In this document: in pieces, positions 47,667 to 57,248 of the stretch
Numbering within the stretch: position 1 is the stretch's first letter
How the letters are laid out: the number at the start of each line of letters is the position of its first letter
Assembly: GCA_965657575.1 (NCBI GenBank)
Contig: CBFHOK010000005.1
Coordinates: 20,473-84,472, forward strand
DNA length: 64,000 nucleotides
Direction: 5' to 3'
Source of the DNA: CAJXVY01 sp965657575
GTDB lineage: Bacteria > Actinomycetota > Actinomycetes > Actinomycetales > Microbacteriaceae
Notes under the pieces: generated by a model
The model's input: only the letters and a program-made list of their open reading frames with translations
Told to the model about the DNA's origin: nothing
Databases searched by the model: none
Program-made: the position numbers and the translations under genes

Positions 47667-49919
47667 ATGACTCAACTAATACCCAATCCTTCTGATTCTT
47701 TGTTGGAAGGACTAAACCCGCAACAGCTAAAAGCTGTTGAACACAGGGGCAGGGGGTTATTGATTGTTGCAGGAGCTGGGAGTGGGAAGACCAGGGTTCT
47801 TACCCACCGGATCGCCCATTTTTTAGCAAATCGTGAACTTTGGCCATCGCAGGTACTGGCAATTACATTTACCAATAAAGCCGCCAGTGAAATGCGAGAA
47901 AGAGTCGAAGCCTTGGTTGGGGAATCTGCCGAGGGAATGTGGATAAAGACTTTTCACTCAACTTGCTTGCAGATTCTTAGACGCGAAGCGGATCGATTAA
48001 TTCAGGACTCAAACTTCACGGTCTATGACTCAAGTGATTCCAGAGCGCTTATAAAAAGACTGATGCGAGAAGCAGGTGTTGAAGACACCGATTTGAAGCC
48101 ACAACAAATTCAGGCAGCTATTTCAAACGCCAAAAACGAGCTGAAAGACGCCGAAGATTTCTCAGCAACGGCCGATAAGTCAAACCCAAGAAACAGGGTT
48201 ATTGCAGAGATTTACCATGCTTACACCGAAGAGCTAACAAGAAATAACGCGTTCGACTTCGATGACTTGATTGCGCAGACTGTTGGCCTGCTAAGGGCTT
48301 TTCCAGAAGTGAGACAGAAATACCAAAAACGTTTCCGGCATATTTTGGTTGATGAGTATCAGGACACCAACCATGCTCAGTATGCGCTTATCCGCGAGCT
48401 AACCAGACCGCTTCCGGAAGGATATGAAAACTTCAATCCGCAAAGCGGTGAGCTTTTGCCACCGGTTGGATTGACGGTGGTTGGTGATTCCGATCAATCC
48501 ATTTATGCATTCCGTGGAGCTGATATTCGAAACATCACAGAGTTTGAAAGAGATTTCCCAGGTGCTGAAACGATTCTGCTGGAGCAAAATTACCGCTCCA
48601 CCCAGAATATTTTGAGTGCTGCAAATGCAGTAATCAGTCAGAACTTTGACCGACCAGCTAAGAATTTATGGACAGATGCCGGCAGCGGTGAAATGTTGAC
48701 CCTTTTCACCGGCTATGACGAGCGCAATGAGGCTGCCTTTGTAGTTGACCGAATCAATGAATTGCACCAGCAGGGCATCAACCTAAACGAAATAGCAATT
48801 CTTTACAGAACAAACGCCCTGACTCCACCGGTTGAAAATGAATTGAAATCTCAGCGGATTTCGTACCAGGTAATCGGTGGGTTGAAATTCTATGAGCGCA
48901 AAGAAATCAAAGACTCTCTCGCCTATCTAGTTTCTATTAGTAACCCGAGAGACGATGAGGCTGTTAGACGAATCTTAAACACTCCCGCAAGAGGAATTGG
49001 CCAGAAAACCGAGCTTAAGATCGCTCAACTTGCCAGATCCAAAGATCTCAGTTTCCAACAGGCGCTGTTGCACACCTCGGAGCTTGGGCTGGGCCCAAAG
49101 TTGACTGCCGCAATAGAAAGCTTCACGCAGTTACTTGCTTCACTCAGAGACCAGCTGGAAGTTGAGCAACCCGCCAAGATCTTGGAGCAGGTGCTCTCAG
49201 GCTCTGGCTATAAAACACAGCTTGAAAACTCCAGAGATCCTCAGGATGAAGCACGGGTTGAAAACCTGGATGCGCTGATTGGACAGATTTATGACTATCA
49301 GGCCCAAAACCCCGAGGGCACGCTCAGTGATTATCTAGCCGATGTCACGCTGGCAACAGCACAGGATGATCTAGATGAAGAATCTGGGGCCGTTTCCCTT
49401 ATGACCCTGCACACAGCCAAAGGCTTGGAGTATCCGGTGGTTTTCCTAATCGGACTAGAACAGGGCACACTCCCACACGTCAGGGCATTTGATGAACCCG
49501 GTGGTTTGGCCGAGGAACGAAGGTTGATGTATGTGGGGATGACCAGGGCGAAACAGAAACTAGTCCTCAGCTGCGCACTCACCAGAACCCTGTTTGGTTC
49601 CCAACAGTCGATGATGGCCAGCAGTTTCCTCAACGACATCCCAGAGGAACTGATTGACACAGTTGGTGAAAGACGTGGCGGGCAGGCCCCGAAGCCAATA
49701 AATAAATGGCAGGGGGCGATTACAACACCGTCTCAGGTGAGGGATAACGAAGATCTCGAGCTGGTTGCAGGCGATCGCATAACCCATGACAGTTTTGGCG
49801 ACGGGGAAGTGATTCAGGTAAATGGAAATCCTCCCCGGCAGACCGCTGAGATTCGGTTTGACTCCGGTCAGATAAAGAAGCTGATGGTGAAGGTAGCACC
49901 TATTCGGGTGCTGAAATAG
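47667..49919 (+). CDS. pcrA: ATP-dependent DNA helicase PcrA/UvrD
   Basis: Superfamily 1A 3'-5' helicase for repair and replication restart. 750 residues. Q motif LNPQQLKAVEHRGRG, Walker A AGAGSGKTRVLTHR, motif Ia ITFTNKAASEMRERV, motif II VDEYQDTNHAQY, motif III VGDSDQSIYAFRGAD, motif IV NYRSTQNILSAAN, motif V MTLHTAKGLEYPVVF, motif VI RRLMYVGMTRAKQKL. A small Tudor-like domain at the C-terminus (ITHDSFGDGEVIQVNG) is the RNA polymerase-contacting part typical of PcrA. Confidence 0.96.
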   Translation: MTQLIPNPSDSLLEGLNPQQLKAVEHRGRGLLIVAGAGSGKTRVLTHRIAHFLANRELWPSQVLAITFTNKAASEMRERVEALVGESAEGMWIKTFHSTCLQILRREADRLIQDSNFTVYDSSDSRALIKRLMREAGVEDTDLKPQQIQAAISNAKNELKDAEDFSATADKSNPRNRVIAEIYHAYTEELTRNNAFDFDDLIAQTVGLLRAFPEVRQKYQKRFRHILVDEYQDTNHAQYALIRELTRPLPEGYENFNPQSGELLPPVGLTVVGDSDQSIYAFRGADIRNITEFERDFPGAETILLEQNYRSTQNILSAANAVISQNFDRPAKNLWTDAGSGEMLTLFTGYDERNEAAFVVDRINELHQQGINLNEIAILYRTNALTPPVENELKSQRISYQVIGGLKFYERKEIKDSLAYLVSISNPRDDEAVRRILNTPARGIGQKTELKIAQLARSKDLSFQQALLHTSELGLGPKLTAAIESFTQLLASLRDQLEVEQPAKILEQVLSGSGYKTQLENSRDPQDEARVENLDALIGQIYDYQAQNPEGTLSDYLADVTLATAQDDLDEESGAVSLMTLHTAKGLEYPVVFLIGLEQGTLPHVRAFDEPGGLAEERRLMYVGMTRAKQKLVLSCALTRTLFGSQQSMMASSFLNDIPEELIDTVGERRGGQAPKPINKWQGAITTPSQVRDNEDLELVAGDRITHDSFGDGEVIQVNGNPPRQTAEIRFDSGQIKKLMVKVAPIRVLK

Positions 49920-49974
49920 ATTTTCGAATCAACGCTAGGATTGAGCGGGTAAAGCGGATTTAGATAGGGAAATT

Positions 49975-51132
49975 GTGGATCTTTTTGAATATCAAGCCCG
50001 CGATTTGTTTGAAGCCCATGGAGTTCCGGTGCTTAGGGGAATCATTGCTGACACCCCAGAGCAGGCGGAAGCGGCTGCCAAAGAAATCGGTGGAGTAGTA
50101 GTTGTAAAGGCTCAGGTAAAAATCGGTGGCCGTGGAAAAGCTGGTGGGGTAAAGGTTGCTAAAACCCCAGAAGAGGCGAAAGCCCACGCGGAAAACATCT
50201 TGGGATTAGACATCAAGGGTCACGTTGTAAAGCGACTGATGATTGCCCAGGGTGCTGATATCGCCGAAGAATATTATTTTTCAGTTCTGCTAGACCGTTC
50301 AAATAGAACCTTCTTGGCTCTTTGCTCGGTTGAGGGTGGAGTTGAGATTGAGCAGTTGGCAGAGGAGCGCCCGGAGGCGCTAGCCAAGGTTCAGATCAGT
50401 GCAAATGAAGGTATTGATCTTGCAAAGGCAAAGGAAATTGCCAAAGAGGCAAATTTCCCAGAGGAACTAGTTGACTCTGTCAGTGAAGTCTTTGTGAAGC
50501 TTTACGAGGTTTTTGAAAAAGAAGACGCCACCCTGGTCGAGGTAAATCCTCTGGTTAGAACCTCCGATGGAAAGATCATCGCTCTTGATGGCAAGGTGAC
50601 TTTGGATGAAAATGCTGAGTTCCGACACCAGCGCGAAGAAATGGAGCGCGACGAGCTTGATCCACTGGAGGCCAAGGCTCAAGAAAACGACCTGAACTAC
50701 GTCAAGCTTGACGGCGAGGTTGGAATCATCGGAAACGGTGCTGGATTGGTTATGTCCACCCTCGATGTTGTTGCCTATGCAGGTGAAAACCACGGTGGTG
50801 TAAAGCCAGCAAACTTCCTAGACATCGGTGGTGGAGCCAGTGCTGAGGTTATGGCCGCAGGGCTGGATGTAATCCTTGGGGATAACCAGGTGAAGAGTGT
50901 TTTTGTAAACGTATTCGGTGGAATTACAGCCTGTGATGCGGTTGCAAACGGAATTGTTGGAGCACTAGAAAAGCTAGGTTCAACTGCTACCAAGCCACTG
51001 GTTGTGAGACTGGATGGAAATAACGTGGATGAGGGAAGAAAGATTCTTAGCGATTACAACCACCCGCTGATTACCCTCGCTGAAACTATGGATGGCGGAG
51101 CCGACAGGGCCGCAGAATTGGCAAAGGGGTAA
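49975..51132 (+). CDS. sucC: Succinyl-CoA synthetase subunit beta
   Basis: Nucleotide-binding subunit of the TCA-cycle enzyme that makes succinate, CoA and ATP or GTP. 385 residues. ATP-grasp domain with VVVKAQVKIGGRGKAGGVKV; C-terminal CoA-ligase-like domain with FLDIGGGASAEVMAAGL and NVFGGITACDAVANGI. GTG start after AGGGA; a TAGGAT at 49936-49941 could be the promoter -10. Followed by sucD after 2 nt. Confidence 0.97.
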   Translation: MDLFEYQARDLFEAHGVPVLRGIIADTPEQAEAAAKEIGGVVVVKAQVKIGGRGKAGGVKVAKTPEEAKAHAENILGLDIKGHVVKRLMIAQGADIAEEYYFSVLLDRSNRTFLALCSVEGGVEIEQLAEERPEALAKVQISANEGIDLAKAKEIAKEANFPEELVDSVSEVFVKLYEVFEKEDATLVEVNPLVRTSDGKIIALDGKVTLDENAEFRHQREEMERDELDPLEAKAQENDLNYVKLDGEVGIIGNGAGLVMSTLDVVAYAGENHGGVKPANFLDIGGGASAEVMAAGLDVILGDNQVKSVFVNVFGGITACDAVANGIVGALEKLGSTATKPLVVRLDGNNVDEGRKILSDYNHPLITLAETMDGGADRAAELAKG

Positions 51133-51134
51133 TC

Positions 51135-52022
51135 ATGGCTATTTATCTAGATTCTGATTCAAAAATCATCGTTCAGGGAATGACCGGTGCCGAGGGCATG
51201 AAGCACACTCAGCGAATGCTTGCTGGTGGAAGCGACATCGTCGGTGGCGTGAACCCACGCAAGGCTGGAGAGACTGTTGATATTGAAGGCAGGAGCCTTC
51301 CAGTGTTTGGATCAGTCGAAGAGGCGATGAAGAAAACTGATGCGAACGTGAGTGTGATTTTTGTGCCACCAGCATTTGCCAAGGCGGCCATGATTGAAGC
51401 GATTGACGCAGAAATGCCACTGATTGTCACAATCACCGAGGGAATTCCTGTTCACGATAGTGCCACAGCTTGGGATTACAACCTCCAAAAAGGCAATAAG
51501 AGCCGCATGATTGGTCCAAACTGCCCTGGAATCATCAGCCCCGGTAAGTCAAACGCCGGAATCACACCGAGCAATATCACTGGTGTTGGCCCGATTGGTC
51601 TTGTTAGCAAGAGCGGAACCTTGACCTACCAGATGATGTTTGAGCTAAGAGACATCGGCTTCTCAACCGGAATCGGAATTGGTGGAGATCCAGTTATTGG
51701 CACCACTCACATCGACGCCTTGGAGGCATTTGAAGCGGATGATGAAACCAAAGCCATTGTTTTGATTGGTGAGATTGGTGGAGACAGCGAGGAAAAGGCT
51801 GCCGAATATATCTCCAAGCATGTTTCTAAGCCAGTTGTTGCCTATGTTGCCGGATTCACCGCTCCAGAGGGCAAGACCATGGGCCACGCTGGTGCAATTG
51901 TCTCCGGTTCAGCTGGAACAGCGCAGGCGAAGAAAGAAGCCTTCGAGGCAGTTGGTGTGAAAGTTGGAAAGACTCCCAGTGAGACCGCGCAGCTGATGCG
52001 CGACATCATCGCGAGCCTCTAG
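51135..52022 (+). CDS. sucD: Succinyl-CoA synthetase subunit alpha
   Basis: CoA-binding subunit bearing the phosphohistidine. 295 residues. The N-terminal Rossmann part contains KIIVQGMTGAEGMKHTQRML, the CoA site VNPRKAG, and the phosphorylated His lies in GHAGAIVSGSAGTAQAKKEA. GPNCPGIISPG and SKSGTLTYQ are also conserved. Confidence 0.97.
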   Translation: MAIYLDSDSKIIVQGMTGAEGMKHTQRMLAGGSDIVGGVNPRKAGETVDIEGRSLPVFGSVEEAMKKTDANVSVIFVPPAFAKAAMIEAIDAEMPLIVTITEGIPVHDSATAWDYNLQKGNKSRMIGPNCPGIISPGKSNAGITPSNITGVGPIGLVSKSGTLTYQMMFELRDIGFSTGIGIGGDPVIGTTHIDALEAFEADDETKAIVLIGEIGGDSEEKAAEYISKHVSKPVVAYVAGFTAPEGKTMGHAGAIVSGSAGTAQAKKEAFEAVGVKVGKTPSETAQLMRDIIASL

Positions 52023-52026
52023 TCAA

Positions 52027-53271
52027 TTGAACAGAGCGCTAATCCCAGCCCTGGTGGCTGCGTTAGAAGCGGCGCTGATTATTGCCATCGGGGTTGGGGT
52101 TACCCTTGCACCACTGACTGTTGTTTGGCTGGTTGAGCCAGATGCTGGCTATTCCTGGTTTAGCAATTTCCTGATTAGTTCAAATTTGTGGCTAGCAGCA
52201 CACGGAGTTGAAATTGCTATCCCTGCAGGCGAGCTTGCAGGAATTGGATTCGATGCATTCAATATCGCAGCCATGCCGCTTGGCATAACCCTGATTACAG
52301 TGCTTCTTGGCTACAGACTCGGAAGCAGACTCAGTTCTTCGGGCTCTTTGGTGCTCGGTTGGGCTGGGGGAATCGCAAGCTTTGGACTTATCAGCTTGCT
52401 TCTTTCACAGGCTGCCATAAGTGATTTTGCGCAGGCTGTTCAATGGCAGGCGGTGTTATCGCCGACTTTGATATTCGCAACTACCGTGATTCTTTCAAGC
52501 CTGATTGGTAAAAACTTCATGATTGCCTCCTCCAGTGAGCAAATTGAGGCGGTCGAGAGAAGGCTTATACGCTCAAGCCTTGGAAAGCTCAAGAAGTCTC
52601 TTCACTGGTCGGTCAGGGTGGTGATCGATCCTGCAGTCAGGGCGGGCAGTTTGATAACACTGTTTATGCTCCTTGCCGCGTCGATAACCACCGCTGTCTT
52701 GATTGCCGTTAATTGGATTGAGATCATCAGGCTCTATGAGGCTTTGCAGATAACCATCCTGGGTGGATTGATAATTACCTTGGGGCAGTTGGCGATTTTG
52801 CCAAATGTTGTTATCTATGTTGCAAGTTGGCTCATTGGACCTGGCTTTGCTATCGGCATTGGATCAAACGTTAGTCCGCTCGGAACAAACTTGGGCCCTC
52901 TTCCCTCACTTCCAATTTTTGGAGCAATACCGAGTGAGACATTCGATAGAAGCATTTGGGTTGTTTTGCTAATCGGTCTGTTTTCAATTATCTCCCTGGT
53001 GCTTATAAGAAAATCGACCGCTGACATTCGTTGGGAGTATGCAACTGGATTCGGAGCATCGTTGGCCCTGGCTTTTGGTGTCTCAGTGGTGACAAGTTTG
53101 CAGTTGGGACTACTTGCGATTTTGGCAAGCGGTGCATTCGGTCCGGGCAGGTTGCAGTTTGTTGGAATTGAGCCGGGAATATTAGTTCTGACAGTGTTCA
53201 TAGTGGTCTTTATAAGCTCTTTCCTTGCCGGATTGGTTGTTGCAAGGCCTGAGGATAAAAGGCAACGCTAG
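52027..53271 (+). CDS. DUF6350 polytopic membrane protein
   Basis: 414 residues with about ten hydrophobic segments and no recognisable catalytic motif. Its place between sucD and purN and its topology fit the actinobacterial DUF6350 family. A polar stretch around residues 170-200 (SSSEQIEAVERRLIRSSLGK) is probably cytoplasmic, and PGFAIGIGSNVSPLGTNLGP is a glycine/proline-rich conserved-looking loop. TTG start 4 nt after sucD. Function unknown. Confidence 0.78.
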   Translation: MNRALIPALVAALEAALIIAIGVGVTLAPLTVVWLVEPDAGYSWFSNFLISSNLWLAAHGVEIAIPAGELAGIGFDAFNIAAMPLGITLITVLLGYRLGSRLSSSGSLVLGWAGGIASFGLISLLLSQAAISDFAQAVQWQAVLSPTLIFATTVILSSLIGKNFMIASSSEQIEAVERRLIRSSLGKLKKSLHWSVRVVIDPAVRAGSLITLFMLLAASITTAVLIAVNWIEIIRLYEALQITILGGLIITLGQLAILPNVVIYVASWLIGPGFAIGIGSNVSPLGTNLGPLPSLPIFGAIPSETFDRSIWVVLLIGLFSIISLVLIRKSTADIRWEYATGFGASLALAFGVSVVTSLQLGLLAILASGAFGPGRLQFVGIEPGILVLTVFIVVFISSFLAGLVVARPEDKRQR

Positions 53272-53274
53272 GCT
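53269..53274 (+). promoter_or_regulatory. -10 box made partly by the DUF6350 stop codon, probable leaderless promoter of purN
   Basis: TAGGCT, whose TAG is the stop of the upstream gene, 6 nt before the purN ATG. No ribosome binding site is visible in the 9-base gap. Confidence 0.4.
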
Positions 53275-53280
53275 TATCAG

Positions 53281-53874
53281 ATGCTCTCGGTTGTAACACT
53301 TATCTCTGGTTCAGGTTCAAACCTGGAAGCACTGCTAAGAGCATGCGACAACCCTTTGTATCCTGCAAAAATGCTTGCTGTTGGAAGCGATAAGCCAGCC
53401 GAGGGACTTTTTCATGCAGAGCAATATGGGATACCAAGTTTTGTTGTGCTGCCGAAAAGCTTTAGCTCCAAAGAAGCCTGGGCCGAGGTGCTTGCGAGCA
53501 ATATTCGTCATCTGAATCCAGACCTAATTGTTCTTGCGGGTTTTATGAAAATACTTCCAAAGACTTTCGTTGATGAGTTTTATCCAAGGATTATCAATCT
53601 TCACCCTTCACTTCTGCCAAAGTTTCCCGGAGCACATGCGGTTAGGGACGCGTTAGCTGCGGGTGAAAGTGTCACTGGCTGCACACTTCATATTGTTGAT
53701 GCAGGAGTTGATACCGGTCCAATCATTGACTCCCGAGAGGTCGCAATAGAAAACGGCGAGAGTGAAGAATCACTTCACGAAAAAATCAAAACGCAAGAAA
53801 GGGCGATGCTGGTTGAAGCAGTCAGGGCAATCGCTGAGAAGAAAATAATCTTGGAGGAAATCGGTGGTAACTGA
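53281..53874 (+). CDS. purN: Phosphoribosylglycinamide formyltransferase
   Basis: Third step of purine synthesis using 10-formyl-tetrahydrofolate. 197 residues. GSGSNLEALLRAC is the phosphate-binding loop, INLHPSLLPKFPGAHAVRDAL carries the catalytic His, and VDAGVDTGPII the catalytic Asp. Overlaps purH by 11 nt; purU and glyA, which supply one-carbon units, are within 10 kb. Confidence 0.96.
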   Translation: MLSVVTLISGSGSNLEALLRACDNPLYPAKMLAVGSDKPAEGLFHAEQYGIPSFVVLPKSFSSKEAWAEVLASNIRHLNPDLIVLAGFMKILPKTFVDEFYPRIINLHPSLLPKFPGAHAVRDALAAGESVTGCTLHIVDAGVDTGPIIDSREVAIENGESEESLHEKIKTQERAMLVEAVRAIAEKKIILEEIGGN

Positions 53875-55444
53875 TAATTCACTGAACTATAGAGATCGAA
53901 TCGAAATCAAGCGTGCGCTGATTTCGGTTAGCGATAAAACCGGACTGGTTGATCTAGCTAAGGCGCTAGCAAGCAGTGGAGTCGAGATTGTCTCCACCGG
54001 CTCAACCGCTAAGCAGATCGCTGCGGCTGGTGTGCCGGTGATGGAGGTTAGTGAGCTGACCGGTTTTCAAGAGACTCTGGATGGGCGGGTAAAAACTCTT
54101 CACCCAAATGTTCACGCAGGCTTGCTTGCCGATCTCAGAAGACCAGAGCACAAGAAACAGCTTGCCGATTTGGGCTTGAAGCCTTTTGAGCTGGTGATTG
54201 TGAATTTGTATCCATTTGTTGAAACCATCAACTCTGGCGCTGATTTCGATAAGTGTGTTGAGCAAATTGATATCGGTGGACCAGCAATGGTCAGAGCCAG
54301 TGCAAAAAACTTTGCGAATGTAGCCGTGGTTACTTCAACTGATGATTACCAACTGGTTATTGATGCAGCCAGCAATGGTGGCACCACATTGGATCAGCGC
54401 AAAAATTTAGCACTGAAGGCATTCAGCACAACAGCCAACTATGACGCGGCCGTCAGTGGTTGGCTGGCAACAAATTTAGAAAAAGAAACAGGTAAATCGG
54501 CAAGTGCAGAATCGCTGGATCTCAGCGCCACGAGGCAGTCTGTTTTGAGATATGGAGAGAACTCTCATCAGACAGCATCGATTTACACGCTTGATGGGGT
54601 GACACCAGGGTTAGCGCAGGCAAGGCTTCTGCACGGCAAAGAAATGAGTTTCAACAACTACGTTGACGCCGACAGTGCTCTAAGGGTCGCCTATGACTTT
54701 CTAAACCCCGCTGTTGCGATTATCAAACACGCCAACCCTTGTGGTGTCGCCGAGGCTGACAATGTCGCTGATGCCTACCAAAAGGCTTTTGAGTGCGACT
54801 CGGTGAGTGCTTTCGGTGGAGTGGTGGCAGTCAATCAAAAGCTAACGGTTGCCATGGCCGAAAAAATGAGCGAAGTGTTTACCGAGGTTGTAGTAGCACC
54901 CGCTTTTGAAACCGAGGCTCTGGCGATTTTGACAGCCAAGAAAAACCTTCGAATTTTGCAATTGGCGGGTGATTTTAGATATCCAGAGACGGAAATGAAG
55001 CAGATTTCTGGAGGACTGTTATTGCAGCAGTCAGACAGGTTCGAATCAGTGAACGCGGGTGATTGGAAGCTGGTCAGTGGTGAAAGACCCGACAATGAAG
55101 TTTTGCGAGATCTGGAATTTGCCTGGAGGGCAGTCAGGGGAGTGAAGTCAAACGCCATTTTGCTTGCTAAAAATTCTGCAAGTGTTGGCATTGGCATGGG
55201 TCAGGTCAACCGCGTTGATTCTTGCAGGTTGGCGGTTGACAGAGCAGGTGACAAGGTTCAAAACAGTGTTGCCGCATCAGATGCATTCTTCCCATTTGCC
55301 GATGGATTACAGATTCTTGTTGATGCAGGTGTAACCGCAGTTGTTCAACCTGGCGGTTCAGTTAGAGACGAAGAGGTCATCGAATTGGCCAAGGCAAACT
55401 CCATCGCGATGTTTTTCACGGGCGAGAGGCATTTCTTCCACTAA
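53864..55444 (+). CDS. purH: Bifunctional AICAR formyltransferase / IMP cyclohydrolase
   Basis: Last two steps to IMP. 526 residues. N-terminal cyclohydrolase: KRALISVSDKTGLVDLAKAL, ETLDGRVKTLHPNVHAGLL and IDIGGPAMVRASAKN. C-terminal transformylase: LRYGENSHQTASIY, the catalytic KHANPCGVAEA, and SDAFFPFADGLQIL. C-terminus ends ERHFFH as usual. GTG start inside the end of purN. Confidence 0.97.
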   Translation: MVTDNSLNYRDRIEIKRALISVSDKTGLVDLAKALASSGVEIVSTGSTAKQIAAAGVPVMEVSELTGFQETLDGRVKTLHPNVHAGLLADLRRPEHKKQLADLGLKPFELVIVNLYPFVETINSGADFDKCVEQIDIGGPAMVRASAKNFANVAVVTSTDDYQLVIDAASNGGTTLDQRKNLALKAFSTTANYDAAVSGWLATNLEKETGKSASAESLDLSATRQSVLRYGENSHQTASIYTLDGVTPGLAQARLLHGKEMSFNNYVDADSALRVAYDFLNPAVAIIKHANPCGVAEADNVADAYQKAFECDSVSAFGGVVAVNQKLTVAMAEKMSEVFTEVVVAPAFETEALAILTAKKNLRILQLAGDFRYPETEMKQISGGLLLQQSDRFESVNAGDWKLVSGERPDNEVLRDLEFAWRAVRGVKSNAILLAKNSASVGIGMGQVNRVDSCRLAVDRAGDKVQNSVAASDAFFPFADGLQILVDAGVTAVVQPGGSVRDEEVIELAKANSIAMFFTGERHFFH

Positions 55445-55484
55445 ACAGCTGTTAGCCTGTAATGCTGACCAAATTAGAGGAGCT

Positions 55485-57248
55485 ATGCAGGAAAAAGGGC
55501 TACTGGCCACTCTCGCCAGGCTAATTCCATACGCAGGCAACACCATACCCAGACTGATGCTGGGGGTTGTTGTCGGCATTGCCGCACACATGTTCGCCCT
55601 CGCTCTTCCACAAGTTTTGAGAGATTTGGTAAACGGCCTTGAACAAAGCTTGAGCATAGATTTCCTGCTCTATTCAGTCGGGCTGTTTTTATTCTTTGGT
55701 GCCAGTGAGGCGATCTTGGTTCTTTTGCGCAGATGGTTGGTTTTGGAACCTGGAACGCAGGTTGAGGCCAGGATGAGAAACCACCTTTATAAAAAACTGG
55801 AGGACCTGCCTGTTAGTTTTCACGATCAGTGGCCAAGTGGTCAACTTCTTTCTCGTTCGGTGCAAGACCTGGGCCTACTGCGCAGGTGGATCTCGTTTGG
55901 ATTCGTGCTATTGATTGCCAACGTGGCGATGATTGCGGTTGGTTTGGTTATTTTGTTCAACACCCACTGGATGCTCGGAGCAATTTTGTTGATTAGCTCC
56001 CTTCCGTTTTGGATTAGAGGGTTCAACTATCAGCGTGAGTATGGTTTAGCCAGCAGGCAGTCTCAGGATCAAGCAGGGGACTTAGCAACCAGCGTTGAGG
56101 AATCGGTGCATGGAATCAGAGTCTTGAAAGCATTTGGCAGGGGCGAGCAGGCAGCTGGATTATTCGCTCGTGAGGCTAGAGAGCTAAGAATGACCGAGCT
56201 TAGAAAAGCGAGACTAAATTCAAATCTCTGGCTGTTTATCATTTTGCTTCCTGAGCTCTCAATCGGATTGAGTTTGCTTGCTGGTGTTTATCTGATCTCC
56301 AACGGAGAGCTGTCAATTGGTGGACTGGTTAGCTATTTTGCAACCGTGATGGTTCTTCGTTGGCCAATTGAATCCCTTGGTTTCTTGCTCGCGTTCACCT
56401 TGGACGCTAAAGCTGCGGTTCAAAGGTTTGTCGAAGTAATAGACAAGCCGATAGACATCTCAGAGGCGGAGGCTTTTCAGCGCATTGAAAACCCGCAGGG
56501 GAAACTGGAATTCAGAGATGTTCACTTCAGATATTCAGATGCTCCAAAAACCCAAAGGAATCTGATTGATGGAGTCAGTTTCACCATTGAACCCGGCCAA
56601 TCGGTTGCACTTATAGGAATCACAGGTAGTGGTAAATCCACACTGACCTCGCTGACAACCAGGCTTTATGACGTCACCTCAGGTTCTATCGAAATCGATG
56701 GTGTCGATATCAAAAACCTAAGTTTTGGTGACCTCAGAAGCCAGATAGCGATGGCGTTTGAGGATGCAACACTGTTTTCGGCAAGTGTTCGGGACAATGT
56801 TTTGCTGGGTCGGCCCGATGCAACTGATGAAGATCTCCACCAAGCATTGGATATCGCTCAGGCAAAATTTGTCTATGACCTACCAGAGGGGATTGAGACA
56901 ACAATTGGCGAAGAGGGAATGAGTCTCTCCGGTGGTCAGCGTCAAAGGCTTGCGCTTGCCAGGGCGGTTGCTGCAAAGCCTTCGATTTTGGTTATGGACG
57001 ACCCGTTGAGTGCACTGGATGTTGACACAGAGGCTTTGGTTGAGGCGGCCCTTAGGCAGGTTCTGAGTGGCACAACAGCATTGATTGTTGCCCACCGACC
57101 CTCAACTGTGATGCTTGCGGATAAGGTCGCGCTTTTGGAAGAAGGCAAAATTACAGCCTTTGGCACTCACAGCGAATTGTTGAAATCAAGTGATCACTAC
57201 AGATATGTAATCTCAAGTTTTGATTCTGAGAAGCAGGTGATCATATGA
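55485..57248 (+). CDS. ABC exporter half-transporter, subunit 1 (degenerate ATP site)
   Basis: Type IV ABC exporter with six N-terminal membrane helices and one ATPase domain, 587 residues. The frame is open from 55341, but the ATG at 55485 has a good AGAGGAG site and gives a usual N-terminus. Walker A GITGSGKST, signature LSGGQRQRLALARAV, Walker B ILVMDDPLSALD: the catalytic Glu after Walker B is replaced by Asp. With subunit 2 this forms a heterodimer with one degenerate ATP site. Substrate unknown; drugs, lipids or peptides are all possible. Confidence 0.9.
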   Translation: MQEKGLLATLARLIPYAGNTIPRLMLGVVVGIAAHMFALALPQVLRDLVNGLEQSLSIDFLLYSVGLFLFFGASEAILVLLRRWLVLEPGTQVEARMRNHLYKKLEDLPVSFHDQWPSGQLLSRSVQDLGLLRRWISFGFVLLIANVAMIAVGLVILFNTHWMLGAILLISSLPFWIRGFNYQREYGLASRQSQDQAGDLATSVEESVHGIRVLKAFGRGEQAAGLFAREARELRMTELRKARLNSNLWLFIILLPELSIGLSLLAGVYLISNGELSIGGLVSYFATVMVLRWPIESLGFLLAFTLDAKAAVQRFVEVIDKPIDISEAEAFQRIENPQGKLEFRDVHFRYSDAPKTQRNLIDGVSFTIEPGQSVALIGITGSGKSTLTSLTTRLYDVTSGSIEIDGVDIKNLSFGDLRSQIAMAFEDATLFSASVRDNVLLGRPDATDEDLHQALDIAQAKFVYDLPEGIETTIGEEGMSLSGGQRQRLALARAVAAKPSILVMDDPLSALDVDTEALVEAALRQVLSGTTALIVAHRPSTVMLADKVALLEEGKITAFGTHSELLKSSDHYRYVISSFDSEKQVII